A stretch of 64,000 nucleotides of DNA, from the NCBI GenBank assembly GCA_041660385.1, contig JBAZWJ010000016.1:1-64000 (forward strand), read 5' to 3'. Below the pieces are notes generated by a model. That model was not told the DNA's origin. It was given only the letters and a program-made list of their open reading frames with translations, and made no database searches. The DNA comes from DYJE01 sp041660385. GTDB lineage: Bacteria; Desulfobacterota; Desulfobacteria; Desulfobacterales; Desulfolunaceae. Below, piece by piece: positions 17,339 through 26,053 of the stretch. The translations under genes and the position numbers were made by a program. The number at the start of each line of letters is the position of its first letter. Position 1 is the stretch's first letter.

Positions 17339-18124
17339 ATGGAAATCTTGGTATGCGTTAAAAGAGTTCCCGACTCCGCTGAAAACGAAATCGTGATGAA
17401 CAGCGCAGGGAATGACATCGAACGAGATGATCTCGTTTATTCAGTGAACGAGTGGGACAACTATGCGGTTGAAGAAGCTATTCAGATCGTTGAAAAAGTT
17501 GGCGGAACGGTTACTGTTGTAACAGTGGGTGATGCGGATGCGGATGAAATCCTCAGACGTGAAATGGCCATGGGCGCTGAAAAAGGTCTTCTTTTGAAAG
17601 ACGATGCTTTTGATGGTTCTGATTGCAAAGGCATTGCAACCATTCTCAAAGGTGCAGTGGAAAAAGGCAAATACGACCTCGTTCTCACAGGTGCTCAGGC
17701 TGACGAAGGCGCAGGCGCTGTTGGTGGTATGCTCGCAGCTATGCTTGACCTTCCTTACGCTTCACTTGTTAACAAAATCGAACTTGGTGATGGAAAACTC
17801 ACCATCGGTCGTGAAATCGAAGGCGGAAACAGAGAAATGAACGAAATTTCTCTTCCTTGCGTTCTTTCTATTCAGACTGGTATCAACGAACCCCGTTACG
17901 TAGGTATCCGTGGTATCCGTAAAGTATCCGGTGTTGAAATTCCTGAAATGGGTGCAGGTGACCTTGGCGTTGACGCTGGATCTGTTGGCGCTGCTGGAGC
18001 AAAAGTCAAGAAAGTAGATTACTTTGTTCCTGCTAAAGGCGAAGGTGCTGAAATGCTTGAAGGAAGCACTGAAGAAATCATTGATAAACTCATTGAAATC
18101 CTTAAAGCAAATGGAGGGTTATAA
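17339..18124 (+). CDS. etfB: Electron transfer flavoprotein beta subunit
   Basis: 261 aa, normal length. 'MEILVCVKRVPDSAENEI' at the start, 'VNEWDNYAVEEAIQI' and the 'LVLTGAQADEGAGAVGGMLA' loop are ETF-beta hallmarks (AMP/FAD site). It forms a heterodimer with EtfA and accepts electrons from the acyl-CoA dehydrogenase encoded upstream. GGGAGG precedes the ATG. Third part of the Fe-S oxidoreductase/etfBA operon. Confidence 0.96.
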   Translation: MEILVCVKRVPDSAENEIVMNSAGNDIERDDLVYSVNEWDNYAVEEAIQIVEKVGGTVTVVTVGDADADEILRREMAMGAEKGLLLKDDAFDGSDCKGIATILKGAVEKGKYDLVLTGAQADEGAGAVGGMLAAMLDLPYASLVNKIELGDGKLTIGREIEGGNREMNEISLPCVLSIQTGINEPRYVGIRGIRKVSGVEIPEMGAGDLGVDAGSVGAAGAKVKKVDYFVPAKGEGAEMLEGSTEEIIDKLIEILKANGGL

Positions 18125-18126
18125 TA

Positions 18127-19086
18127 ATGGCACAAGTATTTGCTTATTTGAATCATAAAAACGGTGTTCTCGACGATTCAGCCATGGAGCTGATCAACGC
18201 TGCCAAAGCGATTTCAAGCGAACCAGCAACCGCTATCGTTTGTGGTTCAGGAATCGACGCTGTTGCAACAGCAGCCGCAGCTATTTTCCCCAAGGTCACC
18301 AAAGTTGACAATGCAGCTCTTGCTTATCCTAACGCAGAAGTTGTGAGAAAAGCCCTTGTGAATGTGATCCCTGCCGGTTCAGTGGTTCTTTTCGCCCACA
18401 ACACCTTCAGCATGGACTGCGCGCCTGGTCTTTCAGTTAAACTCAACGCTTCTTTCGTTGCAGACATCGTGGGTATCGACGGTGTTGATGGAAGTGCTCT
18501 TAAAGCAGTGCGTCAGGAATTTGGTGGCGTTGTATCAACCCACGTAAGTGTTGACATGGCTGCTGGTGCCGTAGTGGCAGTTCGTCCCGGCACTTTTCCG
18601 GCAGATGATTCTAAATCTGCTGGTGGCGCTGTTACAGCTGCTGATGCAGGCGACCTTTCAGCCAAACGTAAATTCATCGAAATCGTTGCTCCCGAAGCAG
18701 GCGACGTGGATATCACTAAAGCTGACGTTCTCGTTTCCATCGGTCGTGGTATCGAAGACGAAGAAAATATTCAGCTTGCCATGGACCTCAAGGAAGCCAT
18801 CGGAAATATCGCCGAAGTTTCCTGCTCACGTCCCATCGTTGACGCGAAATGGCTTGAGCCCTCACGTCAGGTTGGTACATCCGGTTGCACAGTTAAACCC
18901 AAAGTTTACCTTGCATGCGGTATCAGCGGTTCATTCCAGCACCTTGGCGGTATCAAAGGCGGCTTGATCGTTGCCATCAACAAAAACCCCAACGCTCCGA
19001 TTTTCCAGGTAGCAAATGTGGGTATTATTGCTAATATCGTTGAATTCATTCCGGCACTTACGGAAAAACTCGAAGATATGAAATAG
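18127..19086 (+). CDS. etfA: Electron transfer flavoprotein alpha subunit
   Basis: 319 aa. The C-terminal FAD domain is clear: 'SIGRGIEDEENIQLAMDLKE', 'CSRPIVDAKWLEPSRQVGTSG', 'KPKVYLACGISGSFQHLGGI' and 'VAINKNPNAPIFQVANVGII'. Binds the redox FAD of the EtfAB dimer. It starts two bases after the etfB stop with GGAGG inside the end of etfB, indicating coupled translation. A strong terminator follows. Confidence 0.96.
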   Translation: MAQVFAYLNHKNGVLDDSAMELINAAKAISSEPATAIVCGSGIDAVATAAAAIFPKVTKVDNAALAYPNAEVVRKALVNVIPAGSVVLFAHNTFSMDCAPGLSVKLNASFVADIVGIDGVDGSALKAVRQEFGGVVSTHVSVDMAAGAVVAVRPGTFPADDSKSAGGAVTAADAGDLSAKRKFIEIVAPEAGDVDITKADVLVSIGRGIEDEENIQLAMDLKEAIGNIAEVSCSRPIVDAKWLEPSRQVGTSGCTVKPKVYLACGISGSFQHLGGIKGGLIVAINKNPNAPIFQVANVGIIANIVEFIPALTEKLEDMK

Positions 19087-19112
19087 CAATAAGTTACAGC
19101 GAGCATTAAAAA

Positions 19113-19151
19113 AAACCGGCTGTCCTTACGGGCAGCCGGTTTTGTTTTTTT
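19113..19151 (+). terminator. Strong terminator after etfA
   Basis: AAACCGGCTG (19113-19122) pairs perfectly with CAGCCGGTTT (19133-19142), followed by a T-rich tail (TGTTTTTTT). Confidence 0.9.
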
Positions 19152-19171
19152 AAGGATTGTGTATATAGTGT

Positions 19172-19375
19172 TTACTTTTTTCTTCTCTTAACTGATTCAA
19201 TCCATTCTGCCTGCTCTTTCTGGTAATCTTCTTCGCTCTTCAATCCGCTGACTTCTTTCTCTTTGTCAAGGAATTCTGACAGGTTTCGTGGCGTCCCATG
19301 TTGCCCGAGTCCGCTCAGTAACTCGACTATTTTATCAACGATTTCATTTCTTTCTTTTTCATCTGTTCTTTTCAT
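19172..19375 (-). CDS. Small hypothetical protein
   Basis: 67 aa, highly charged and helical ('NEIVDKIVELLSGLGQHG', then 'LSEFLDKEKEVSGL'). Composition is protein-like and the frame ends just before the etfA terminator. No clear Shine-Dalgarno is seen upstream of the ATG. I do not recognise a family. It is divergent from the TPR gene that starts 56 bases away. Confidence 0.5.
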   Translation of the reverse strand: MKRTDEKERNEIVDKIVELLSGLGQHGTPRNLSEFLDKEKEVSGLKSEEDYQKEQAEWIESVKRRKK

Positions 19376-19430
19376 GATATTTTATTCTATTTTAAGAGTT
19401 TCCACACCGACTACTTATGTGAATATAAAT

Positions 19431-20318
19431 ATGAAACAGTACGATTCAACCTTCTCTATTCTTAGTAATCTAACACGGTTTTTGATCATTGTCTTTCTTT
19501 TTGCTTGTTTAGCCTTTCCAGCAACCGTTATCGCTTCGAACCTTGCAGAAATCTATAAGAACAGAGGCAATGCATATTACCAGAAAAAACAATACACCCA
19601 AGCCGTAAACGAGTTTACAAAAGCCATAGAAGTTAATCATGACTATTTAGAAGCCTATTACAATAGGGGCCTCGCGTACTACGATCTCAATCTTTACTAT
19701 AAAGCCATTGTTGATTTTGACATGGTTCTTATGCTGAATCCTGATGTACGTGAAGCGTACTTCAGTCGTGGTCTTGCCTACAGTAAAGTCAACGAATTGA
19801 AACTTGCTCTTGTTGATGTAAAAAAATCTGCCGATATGGGAGATTCGGATGCCCGGCAGATGTTGTCAAGCGGTGAACTGACGGAAAGAGTTGAAAAAGA
19901 AAAACGCCGTCAAGCAAACATGAAAACTCTTCTTGACGATAAACAGCGCGAGTATAACCGTGTTGTCGCAGTTGTCAGCATTAATAATGAATTTGGTGGC
20001 AACACAGTCTCCACGACCCATTCCAAAGGTGATCCATTATACGATGGAAAAGACGGCGTATTTAAATCCATTGATTATTTTAGCCCAAATGATGTGCTTG
20101 TTAAAACTGAAGTTCTCCACACAGCTCCATTTAATTCCGTTAACGGAAGAAACAAGACGGTACTCTGGTATAATCCTGATTCAACCCTCATGAAAAAGGA
20201 ATTCTACTATACAGGCCGAATGCTCAGCTATAAGGGTGTATTTTATTTTGATGAAAAAGGTATTCCCACGAAAAAAGTGCTGCTCGATAAATTTGGAAAA
20301 GAAGTAAAGAATAAATAA
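19431..20318 (+). CDS. Exported TPR-repeat protein
   Basis: 295 aa from the ATG at 19431, chosen because it gives a normal signal peptide ('LTRFLIIVFLFACLAFPATVIA', cut near residue 33). The open frame extends upstream to 19263, but that part has no protein-like composition. Three TPR units follow (about 40-140: 'NRGNAYYQKKQYTQAVNEFT', 'AYYNRGLAYYDLNLYYKAIVDF', 'AYFSRGLAYSKVNELKLALVD'). The C-terminal half is rich in beta strand and unrecognised. Probably periplasmic, acting through protein-protein contacts. Confidence 0.7.
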   Translation: MKQYDSTFSILSNLTRFLIIVFLFACLAFPATVIASNLAEIYKNRGNAYYQKKQYTQAVNEFTKAIEVNHDYLEAYYNRGLAYYDLNLYYKAIVDFDMVLMLNPDVREAYFSRGLAYSKVNELKLALVDVKKSADMGDSDARQMLSSGELTERVEKEKRRQANMKTLLDDKQREYNRVVAVVSINNEFGGNTVSTTHSKGDPLYDGKDGVFKSIDYFSPNDVLVKTEVLHTAPFNSVNGRNKTVLWYNPDSTLMKKEFYYTGRMLSYKGVFYFDEKGIPTKKVLLDKFGKEVKNK

Positions 20319-20487
20319 GATTGATAATTATTTTATCTTGACGTCATTACGTTGACTGGTGGGACTGTTATTTATTCAGCTGATTTTTTATCCGTTATGG
20401 CTGTGCCTATTCAACAACCCCTGAAATTCAATCCTTGAACATTGGAGCATCCTTTGATTGTTTTTTGGGACAACAGGTAGATAAACA

Positions 20488-22695
20488 ATGCCGTGTTGCA
20501 ATGAAAAACATGTGAAGAAATTGGGGCAAAAGCTGAAGAGATACGGACTATTCTTGTCGGCGTGCTTCAATATTCTCATTTTTTTCATGTTTCCCGGAAT
20601 CTCCTTCGCGGAACCCGTGGTTGTTGATGATAATACTGCCTTTATAAGTCTTGGGCCGCACGCCGACGTTTTCGAAGACAGAGAAGGGGCGATGAGTCTT
20701 GCCGATGTCCTTTCGGATAATGTAAAAAAACTCTGGGTGAACAGTCCGTCAGAAAACATTAATTTCGGATTTACCGAATCGGTGTTCTGGGTAAGAACGG
20801 AAATTGTCAATCGATCATCGAAAGACCTCAAATTCATGATTGAAATCGGATATCCTCCGCTTGATCATGTCCATGCTTTTGTGTTGAGACCCCAGAAAAA
20901 TGACGAATGGGTCATGGGAGACAAACTCCCTTACCGTGACAGGCCCATTGATGATCCGGGCTTTGTCTGTCCGATCATTCTGTCTTCCGGTGAACGTGTG
21001 ACGTTTTTCGCGAGAGTGCAAACAACCAGTTCCATGCAAATCCCATTGAACTTATACAGCCCAGAGGGATTTATGGAAGAAAAACAGATAACCATGATTT
21101 TCCAGGGGCTTTATTACGGCAGCATGATCATTATGGTTCTTTACAATTTTTTTCTGTTTTTGTCTGTCAGAGAATCGGATTATCTTTATTACGTACTTTA
21201 TGTGTTTTTCCAATGCCTTTTTCTTGCCAGTTTTAATGGTCTGAGTTTCAAATACTTGTGGCCAGAAGCCACGCTGTGGAATGATCAGGCCATTGTAGTA
21301 TCGCTAAGTGCCATGATCCTTTCAGGAAACTTGTTTGCCATCAGGTTTATGAAGCTGAACAAAGGCAGTGGCATCAGTTACACCCTATTTTCCATGTTTG
21401 CCGTGGCTGCTTTCGTAAACATGATATTTGTCACGGTCATCTTCTACAGGATGAGTATTCTTCTGCTTATGCTGCTGGCAGTGACAAACTTTATTTTTGG
21501 TATTCCAGCTGTATTGCTCAGATGGTACAGAGGCTTTCCGCCCGGAAGATTTTTCGCCCTTGCATGGTTGTCGCTGGCTGGTGGGGCCATTATTCTTGTG
21601 GTTAATAAAATCGGACTTGTTCCAAGGAATTTCATGACTGAAAATGCAACCCAGATTGGTTCCGTTGTTCAGGTCATGCTTCTTTCCTTTGCCCTCGCAG
21701 ACCGATTGAATATGGAAAAGAAGGAAAAAATTGAGGCCCAGCACCAGGCTCACGAAGAGGAGCGGAACGCACGTATTGCCAATGAAAAAGCACTTCTTAA
21801 CGAGAGGTTGGCGCGAGAAACCAAAGAGGAGGCCTACCTGATACAAAAGATGGCTGCTGAAACCCTTGAGCAGGAGGTGATGATGCATACAGGACAGTTG
21901 AACGAAACCCTTGCGAAAGTGAAAGACGCCAATCAGCAGATCATGAGCAGCCTCAGGTACGCCAGGATGATACAACTGGCCATTCTCCCTGACCCTGAAA
22001 AAGTCAAAACCTGGGTGCCGGGTCTATCCATCTGGTGGGCGCCTCGTGAAATCGTTGGAGGAGATTTTTATTATATTGATCAGATCAAAGGTGGATTTAT
22101 CGTATCGGTGGCTGACTGCACAGGACGCGGAGTTGCCGGAGCCTTTATGACTATCATCGCCGGTTCGGAATTGAAGCGGATTGTGAAAGGAGAAGAATGC
22201 CATGATCCGGGGGAAATACTCACTCGCCTGAACAGACGGGTACGGCGGGCACTGAGGCAGGATACGCGAAGGGCCATGTCTGATGACGGTTTGAATATAG
22301 GCATCTGCGTGGTGAACAGGGACAGTCGTACCCTATGTTTCTCAGGCGCTAAAATCGACATGATATATGGGGTCGACGGTGAAATTCATGTTCTGAAAGG
22401 AGACCGGAAAAGTGTGGGCTATGCAGCCGGCGACAATCTTGGATATTCGGTTCAGAGTATGGCATTAGATACGCGAATGGCAGTGTATATTTACACGGAC
22501 GGTATAACTGACCAGCTGGGCGAAAGGTCAGGTCAGAGGTTCGGGACACGTCGTTTGAAAGATCTGCTCACCGAGCATTCCCGTCTTCCTATTTCTGTTC
22601 AGTGTGAAATCGTCAAAGCAAGCTCGGAAGTTTACCGCGGTGAGCGAGATCAGGTGGATGACATGACCATGGTGGCATTTGAAATAAAAGTTTAA
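20488..22695 (+). CDS. SiaA-like PP2C (SpoIIE) phosphatase with 7TMR-DISM sensor, copy 1
   Basis: 735 aa. Signal peptide (1-43), 7TMR-DISMED2-type extracellular sensor (about 50-190: 'SVFWVRTEIVNRSSKDLKF', 'RVQTTSSMQIPLNLYSPEGF'), seven membrane helices (about 205-400), a coiled coil (405-490), then a SpoIIE PP2C domain (500-735). Metal-site motifs are intact: 'REIVGGDFYYID', 'ADCTGRGVAGAFMT' and 'DQVDDMTMV'. It should dephosphorylate a partner-switch protein, probably the SiaC homologue encoded at 25.6 kb, in answer to a periplasmic signal. First gene of the sia-like operon. Confidence 0.85.
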   Translation: MPCCNEKHVKKLGQKLKRYGLFLSACFNILIFFMFPGISFAEPVVVDDNTAFISLGPHADVFEDREGAMSLADVLSDNVKKLWVNSPSENINFGFTESVFWVRTEIVNRSSKDLKFMIEIGYPPLDHVHAFVLRPQKNDEWVMGDKLPYRDRPIDDPGFVCPIILSSGERVTFFARVQTTSSMQIPLNLYSPEGFMEEKQITMIFQGLYYGSMIIMVLYNFFLFLSVRESDYLYYVLYVFFQCLFLASFNGLSFKYLWPEATLWNDQAIVVSLSAMILSGNLFAIRFMKLNKGSGISYTLFSMFAVAAFVNMIFVTVIFYRMSILLLMLLAVTNFIFGIPAVLLRWYRGFPPGRFFALAWLSLAGGAIILVVNKIGLVPRNFMTENATQIGSVVQVMLLSFALADRLNMEKKEKIEAQHQAHEEERNARIANEKALLNERLARETKEEAYLIQKMAAETLEQEVMMHTGQLNETLAKVKDANQQIMSSLRYARMIQLAILPDPEKVKTWVPGLSIWWAPREIVGGDFYYIDQIKGGFIVSVADCTGRGVAGAFMTIIAGSELKRIVKGEECHDPGEILTRLNRRVRRALRQDTRRAMSDDGLNIGICVVNRDSRTLCFSGAKIDMIYGVDGEIHVLKGDRKSVGYAAGDNLGYSVQSMALDTRMAVYIYTDGITDQLGERSGQRFGTRRLKDLLTEHSRLPISVQCEIVKASSEVYRGERDQVDDMTMVAFEIKV

Positions 22696-22716
22696 TTTCA
22701 TATTTGGTCTGATTAA

Positions 22717-25050
22717 GTGGGAACGGCAATGAAAATTGATGGCGTTATAAATAGTCCCATATGCGGCGTTATAGTGTTTGGCCGGACATTCGACATACTT
22801 CATGTATGCCTTCATGCCCGGCCAAACACCGTGCCTTGCCTATGGGCCTTTTTCTATAGCCATATTCAGACTTTTTTCGCGTTCATAATTGAACGTCTGA
22901 AAATATGGTTTTTGTTAGTGATCCTCGCATTATCCATGATTCTTGCCAACCAGGTCTGCGCTGAAGTCCTAACGTTGCAGCACGGGCAGCGGTATATGAA
23001 CGTTCAGAAACATTTCGATTATATTGAGGATCCGAAAGGAATGTATTCCTTTGATGCTGTTTCTGGCGACCAGGAGAACCTTTCCTGGATTGAAAATGCC
23101 CATAGCGGGCTGAATTTAGGCTACACGGATTCCGTGATCTGGGTGAAGGGAATAATCGAGAATTCCTCTCTGAAAGAAACAGTCTATATGTTTGAAATCG
23201 CATATCCTGTGATCGACGATATGTCTGTTTATATCCTGAGAGACAAGAGTTCTGAGAAATTACATATGGGAGACAAGGTGCCTTTTCATGACAGGCCTGT
23301 CAAACATAGAAATTTTCTGATTCCCGTTCGCCTCAATGCCGGAGAAAAGGTTACTCTGTTCTTGAGGGTCAAAACAACAAGTTCCATGCAGATTCCCATC
23401 AATGTTTTTCAGGAAGAAGATATGACGGCCAAGGCACAGACGGATATGCTTGGTTTAAGTCTTTATTGCGGCGCGATGCTGATGATGGTTCTTTACAACC
23501 TTTTTATCTATTTCTCTATTAAAGAAAGCATGTATGTTTACTATGTTTTTTACGTGTTTTTCATGACCCTATGGGCTACAAGTTTGAACGGCATCAGTTT
23601 TCAATATCTCTGGCCAGAGGCCACCGTCTGGAATGATCAAGTGATTATTTTTGCATTGAGCGGAATTATTTTTTTCGCGTCAATGTTCGCAGCTCGGTTT
23701 TTGGATATGAAACAGGCCTATCCTGTGAATTACCGCTTGTTTTTAACACTCCCCACAGTTTCATTTGTTATGATGATGTCTGCCTACTTCATACCCTACA
23801 GGGCAGGTATTTCATTTGCCATGATCGTTGCGGTTGTGACCATTTTGTATGGTTCAATCATTACACTCAAGCGACTTGCCGACGGTTTCAAATCTGCGTG
23901 GGTGTTTATTCTGGCATGGGCTATGGTTCTCTGCGGCGGAGTAGTGATGGCTCTCAGTAAATTTGCTTTGCTGCCTCGGAATATGGTCACGGAAACAGCA
24001 GTGCCGATAGGATCAGTTTTTGAGGTCGCATTGCTTTCCTTTGCTCTGGCCCATCGATTGAACCTCGAAAAAAAACAGAGGATTGAAGCACAGAATATCG
24101 CCAATATTCATGAAAGGCATGCACGTATTGCTAAAGAAAACGAACTTTTGAACGAAAGAAAAGTAAGGGCTGCGAGAGAAGAAGCCCTTGCGGTTCAAAA
24201 ACGTGCAACGGAAACGTTGGAAAATAAAATTCTGGAAAGACGTGCGGAATTGAATGAAAGTCTGAACAAAGTCAGGATGACGCATGATAAAATAATGGAA
24301 AGCCTCGCCTATGCCCGGATTATTCAGTCGGCTATGCTGCCTGAGTCCGAAGATTTCGTCTCCTTGCTGCCTCGCCACTTCATATGGTATGCGCCTAGAG
24401 ATATCGTTGGTGGCGATTTTTACTATATCGATGCCATAGAAAAAGGGGTTATTGTGGTTGTGGCCGACTGCACGGGGCATGGTGTTCCTGGAGCATTTAT
24501 GACTCTTATCGCAAACTGGGAGCTAAAACGAATTGTTAAAGGCGAAAAATGCTATGATCCTGGTGAAATTCTTGTTAGAATGAACAGGCGCATTAAGAAG
24601 ACCCTGAAACAAGACAAAGACAGTGCTTTTTCGGACGATGGTTTGGATGTGGCTGTGTGTGTTTTTAATCCGGGTGAAAAAAATCTGACCTACTCAGGTG
24701 CCCGTATTGACCTGAGATACATCAAAGACAAAAAGGTTCATACAGTTAAGAGCGATAAACGAAGCATCGGGTATATCGCTCTCAAGGGAGACTACGGTTA
24801 CAAGGTTCATCACGTGAACATTGAGCCTGGGATGACCGTTTATCTTTCAACAGACGGAATTACGGACCAGCTTGGAGAAAAAACAAGTCAACGCTTCGGA
24901 ACAAATAGATTGAATGAGGTCCTTACAGCTCATTCGGAGCTTCCGCTTGCCTTGCAATGCGAACGTTTGAAAGAAACACTGATGGCCCATCGTGGAGAAA
25001 GAGATCAGGTGGATGATATGACCATGGTTGCATTCAACACTGAATTCTAA
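22717..25050 (+). CDS. SiaA-like PP2C (SpoIIE) phosphatase with 7TMR-DISM sensor, copy 2
   Basis: Up to 777 aa from a GTG at 22717. It is a tandem paralogue of the gene before it, with the same domain order; the PP2C motifs are intact ('RDIVGGDFYYIDAIE', 'ADCTGHGVPGAFMTLIA', 'DQVDDMTMVAFN'). The N-terminus is odd: codons about 20-50 come from a dispersed palindromic repeat, with a second copy at 58.26 kb. The true signal peptide looks like 'LKIWFLLVILALSMILANQVCA'. Either the protein has an added N-terminal tail or translation begins at a non-ATG codon after the repeat. The start is therefore uncertain; the remainder is sound. Confidence 0.8.
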   Translation: MGTAMKIDGVINSPICGVIVFGRTFDILHVCLHARPNTVPCLWAFFYSHIQTFFAFIIERLKIWFLLVILALSMILANQVCAEVLTLQHGQRYMNVQKHFDYIEDPKGMYSFDAVSGDQENLSWIENAHSGLNLGYTDSVIWVKGIIENSSLKETVYMFEIAYPVIDDMSVYILRDKSSEKLHMGDKVPFHDRPVKHRNFLIPVRLNAGEKVTLFLRVKTTSSMQIPINVFQEEDMTAKAQTDMLGLSLYCGAMLMMVLYNLFIYFSIKESMYVYYVFYVFFMTLWATSLNGISFQYLWPEATVWNDQVIIFALSGIIFFASMFAARFLDMKQAYPVNYRLFLTLPTVSFVMMMSAYFIPYRAGISFAMIVAVVTILYGSIITLKRLADGFKSAWVFILAWAMVLCGGVVMALSKFALLPRNMVTETAVPIGSVFEVALLSFALAHRLNLEKKQRIEAQNIANIHERHARIAKENELLNERKVRAAREEALAVQKRATETLENKILERRAELNESLNKVRMTHDKIMESLAYARIIQSAMLPESEDFVSLLPRHFIWYAPRDIVGGDFYYIDAIEKGVIVVVADCTGHGVPGAFMTLIANWELKRIVKGEKCYDPGEILVRMNRRIKKTLKQDKDSAFSDDGLDVAVCVFNPGEKNLTYSGARIDLRYIKDKKVHTVKSDKRSIGYIALKGDYGYKVHHVNIEPGMTVYLSTDGITDQLGEKTSQRFGTNRLNEVLTAHSELPLALQCERLKETLMAHRGERDQVDDMTMVAFNTEF
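22774..22875 (+). repeat. Dispersed palindromic repeat, copy A
   Basis: GTGTTTGGCCGG (22774-22785) and CCGGCCAAACAC (22818-22829) are perfect inverted copies, with an inner CATAC/GTATG hairpin. The right arm and the following T-rich sequence ('TGCCTTGCC', 'TATAGCCAT') align over about 90 bases with 58258-58350. The element lies inside the annotated 5' end of the second phosphatase gene. Confidence 0.75.
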
Positions 25051-25066
25051 TAAGAAGGAGAACGTC

Positions 25067-25615
25067 ATGCCAGTGAGGTTATACAACCTGAGGGAATGTT
25101 TTTTAAAAAAACGGATTATCTTCTGTTACAGTGGTCCGATGAGCCAGGATTTGATGGTTGAGATCGGAAACACCCTCAAACAGAAAATGCAGCAGGAAAC
25201 GTTTAACAAAAGTGTTGTGGCGAAAACATTCGCCATTCTCGTGGAACAGGTGCAGAACATCATGCATTATTCCACTGAGAAAACATACATGGACGCTCTG
25301 GATGATGCTAAGCTAGGAAACGGGATTGTCGCGGTGGGATTCGAGGATGGTCGTTACTATGTGGCAAGCGGCAACATGATCCAGTTGAAAGATAGAGAAA
25401 AGATCTCGGGCATGATCTCAAAGATCAACAACATGACCCCCGAGGAAAAAAAACAGTACTACAAAGAGATGCGCAAGAAAAGTCCCGATGAGGCAAGCCG
25501 TGGAGCCGGTCTGGGATTCATCGAAATGGCCAGGAAATCGGAACATCCGGTTGATTTCGATTTTATTGACGTTGATCTTAGCTGCTGCTTTTTTACCATA
25601 AGACTGTATATCTGA
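25067..25615 (+). CDS. SiaB-like kinase of a partner-switching module
   Basis: 182 aa from the ATG at 25067, which has AAGGAG at the right distance. 'IIFCYSGPMSQDLMVEIGNTLKQ', 'ILVEQVQNIMHYS' and 'GAGLGFIEMARKSEHPVDF' match the SiaB/DUF6272 family of HATPase-like kinases; 'VEQVQNIMHYS' corresponds to the N-box and 'GAGLGFIEMAR' to the ATP-binding G-box. In Pseudomonas aeruginosa SiaB phosphorylates SiaC and SiaA reverses this. It starts 16 bases after the phosphatase gene and precedes the SiaC-like gene, the same neighbour set as siaABC. Confidence 0.85.
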   Translation: MPVRLYNLRECFLKKRIIFCYSGPMSQDLMVEIGNTLKQKMQQETFNKSVVAKTFAILVEQVQNIMHYSTEKTYMDALDDAKLGNGIVAVGFEDGRYYVASGNMIQLKDREKISGMISKINNMTPEEKKQYYKEMRKKSPDEASRGAGLGFIEMARKSEHPVDFDFIDVDLSCCFFTIRLYI

Positions 25616-25626
25616 ACGGAGGCTTT

Positions 25627-26013
25627 ATGGATGATCTGAAAATAGATGCGACGAAATTTACACCTGAGATTTTTTTTCAACACGGCAAACGGCTGCTGAT
25701 GATCACAGGTGAGTCTTATCCAGAGAACACGTCGGAATTTTTCAATCCTGTTTTCAAATGGCTGGATGAGTTTCTGGCAGAAGAGAGCGATGACCCGACA
25801 ACTGTCAATATCGAACTCTATTATTTTAACAGCAGTTCGTCCAAAGTGCTGATGAATTTTTTTGAAGTCCTCGATAATGCTGGGGAAAGGGGCCATAAAA
25901 TCATCGTTAACTGGATTTATGAAGAAGAGGACGAAGACAGCCTGGAATTCGGTGAGGAATTCGCCGAAGACATGAATCATATCGAGTTCAAACTGGAACT
26001 CAAGCAATCTTGA
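25627..26013 (+). CDS. SiaC-like regulatory phosphoprotein
   Basis: 128 aa, the normal length of the SiaC (DUF1987) family. 'FFQHGKRLLMITGESYPENT', 'FFNPVFKWLDEFLAE' and 'ELYYFNSSSSKVLMNFFEVL' are characteristic; the Ser/Thr in the 'GESYPENT' loop is the likely phosphorylation site, as Thr68 is in Pseudomonas SiaC (position by family inference). In P. aeruginosa unphosphorylated SiaC activates the diguanylate cyclase SiaD; no cyclase gene is visible here. GGAGG Shine-Dalgarno. Last gene of the operon, convergent with bioF. Confidence 0.88.
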   Translation: MDDLKIDATKFTPEIFFQHGKRLLMITGESYPENTSEFFNPVFKWLDEFLAEESDDPTTVNIELYYFNSSSSKVLMNFFEVLDNAGERGHKIIVNWIYEEEDEDSLEFGEEFAEDMNHIEFKLELKQS

Positions 26014-26053
26014 AATAAATGGAACACAGTGTGCGTGTACCTTTTGCTGGTGG

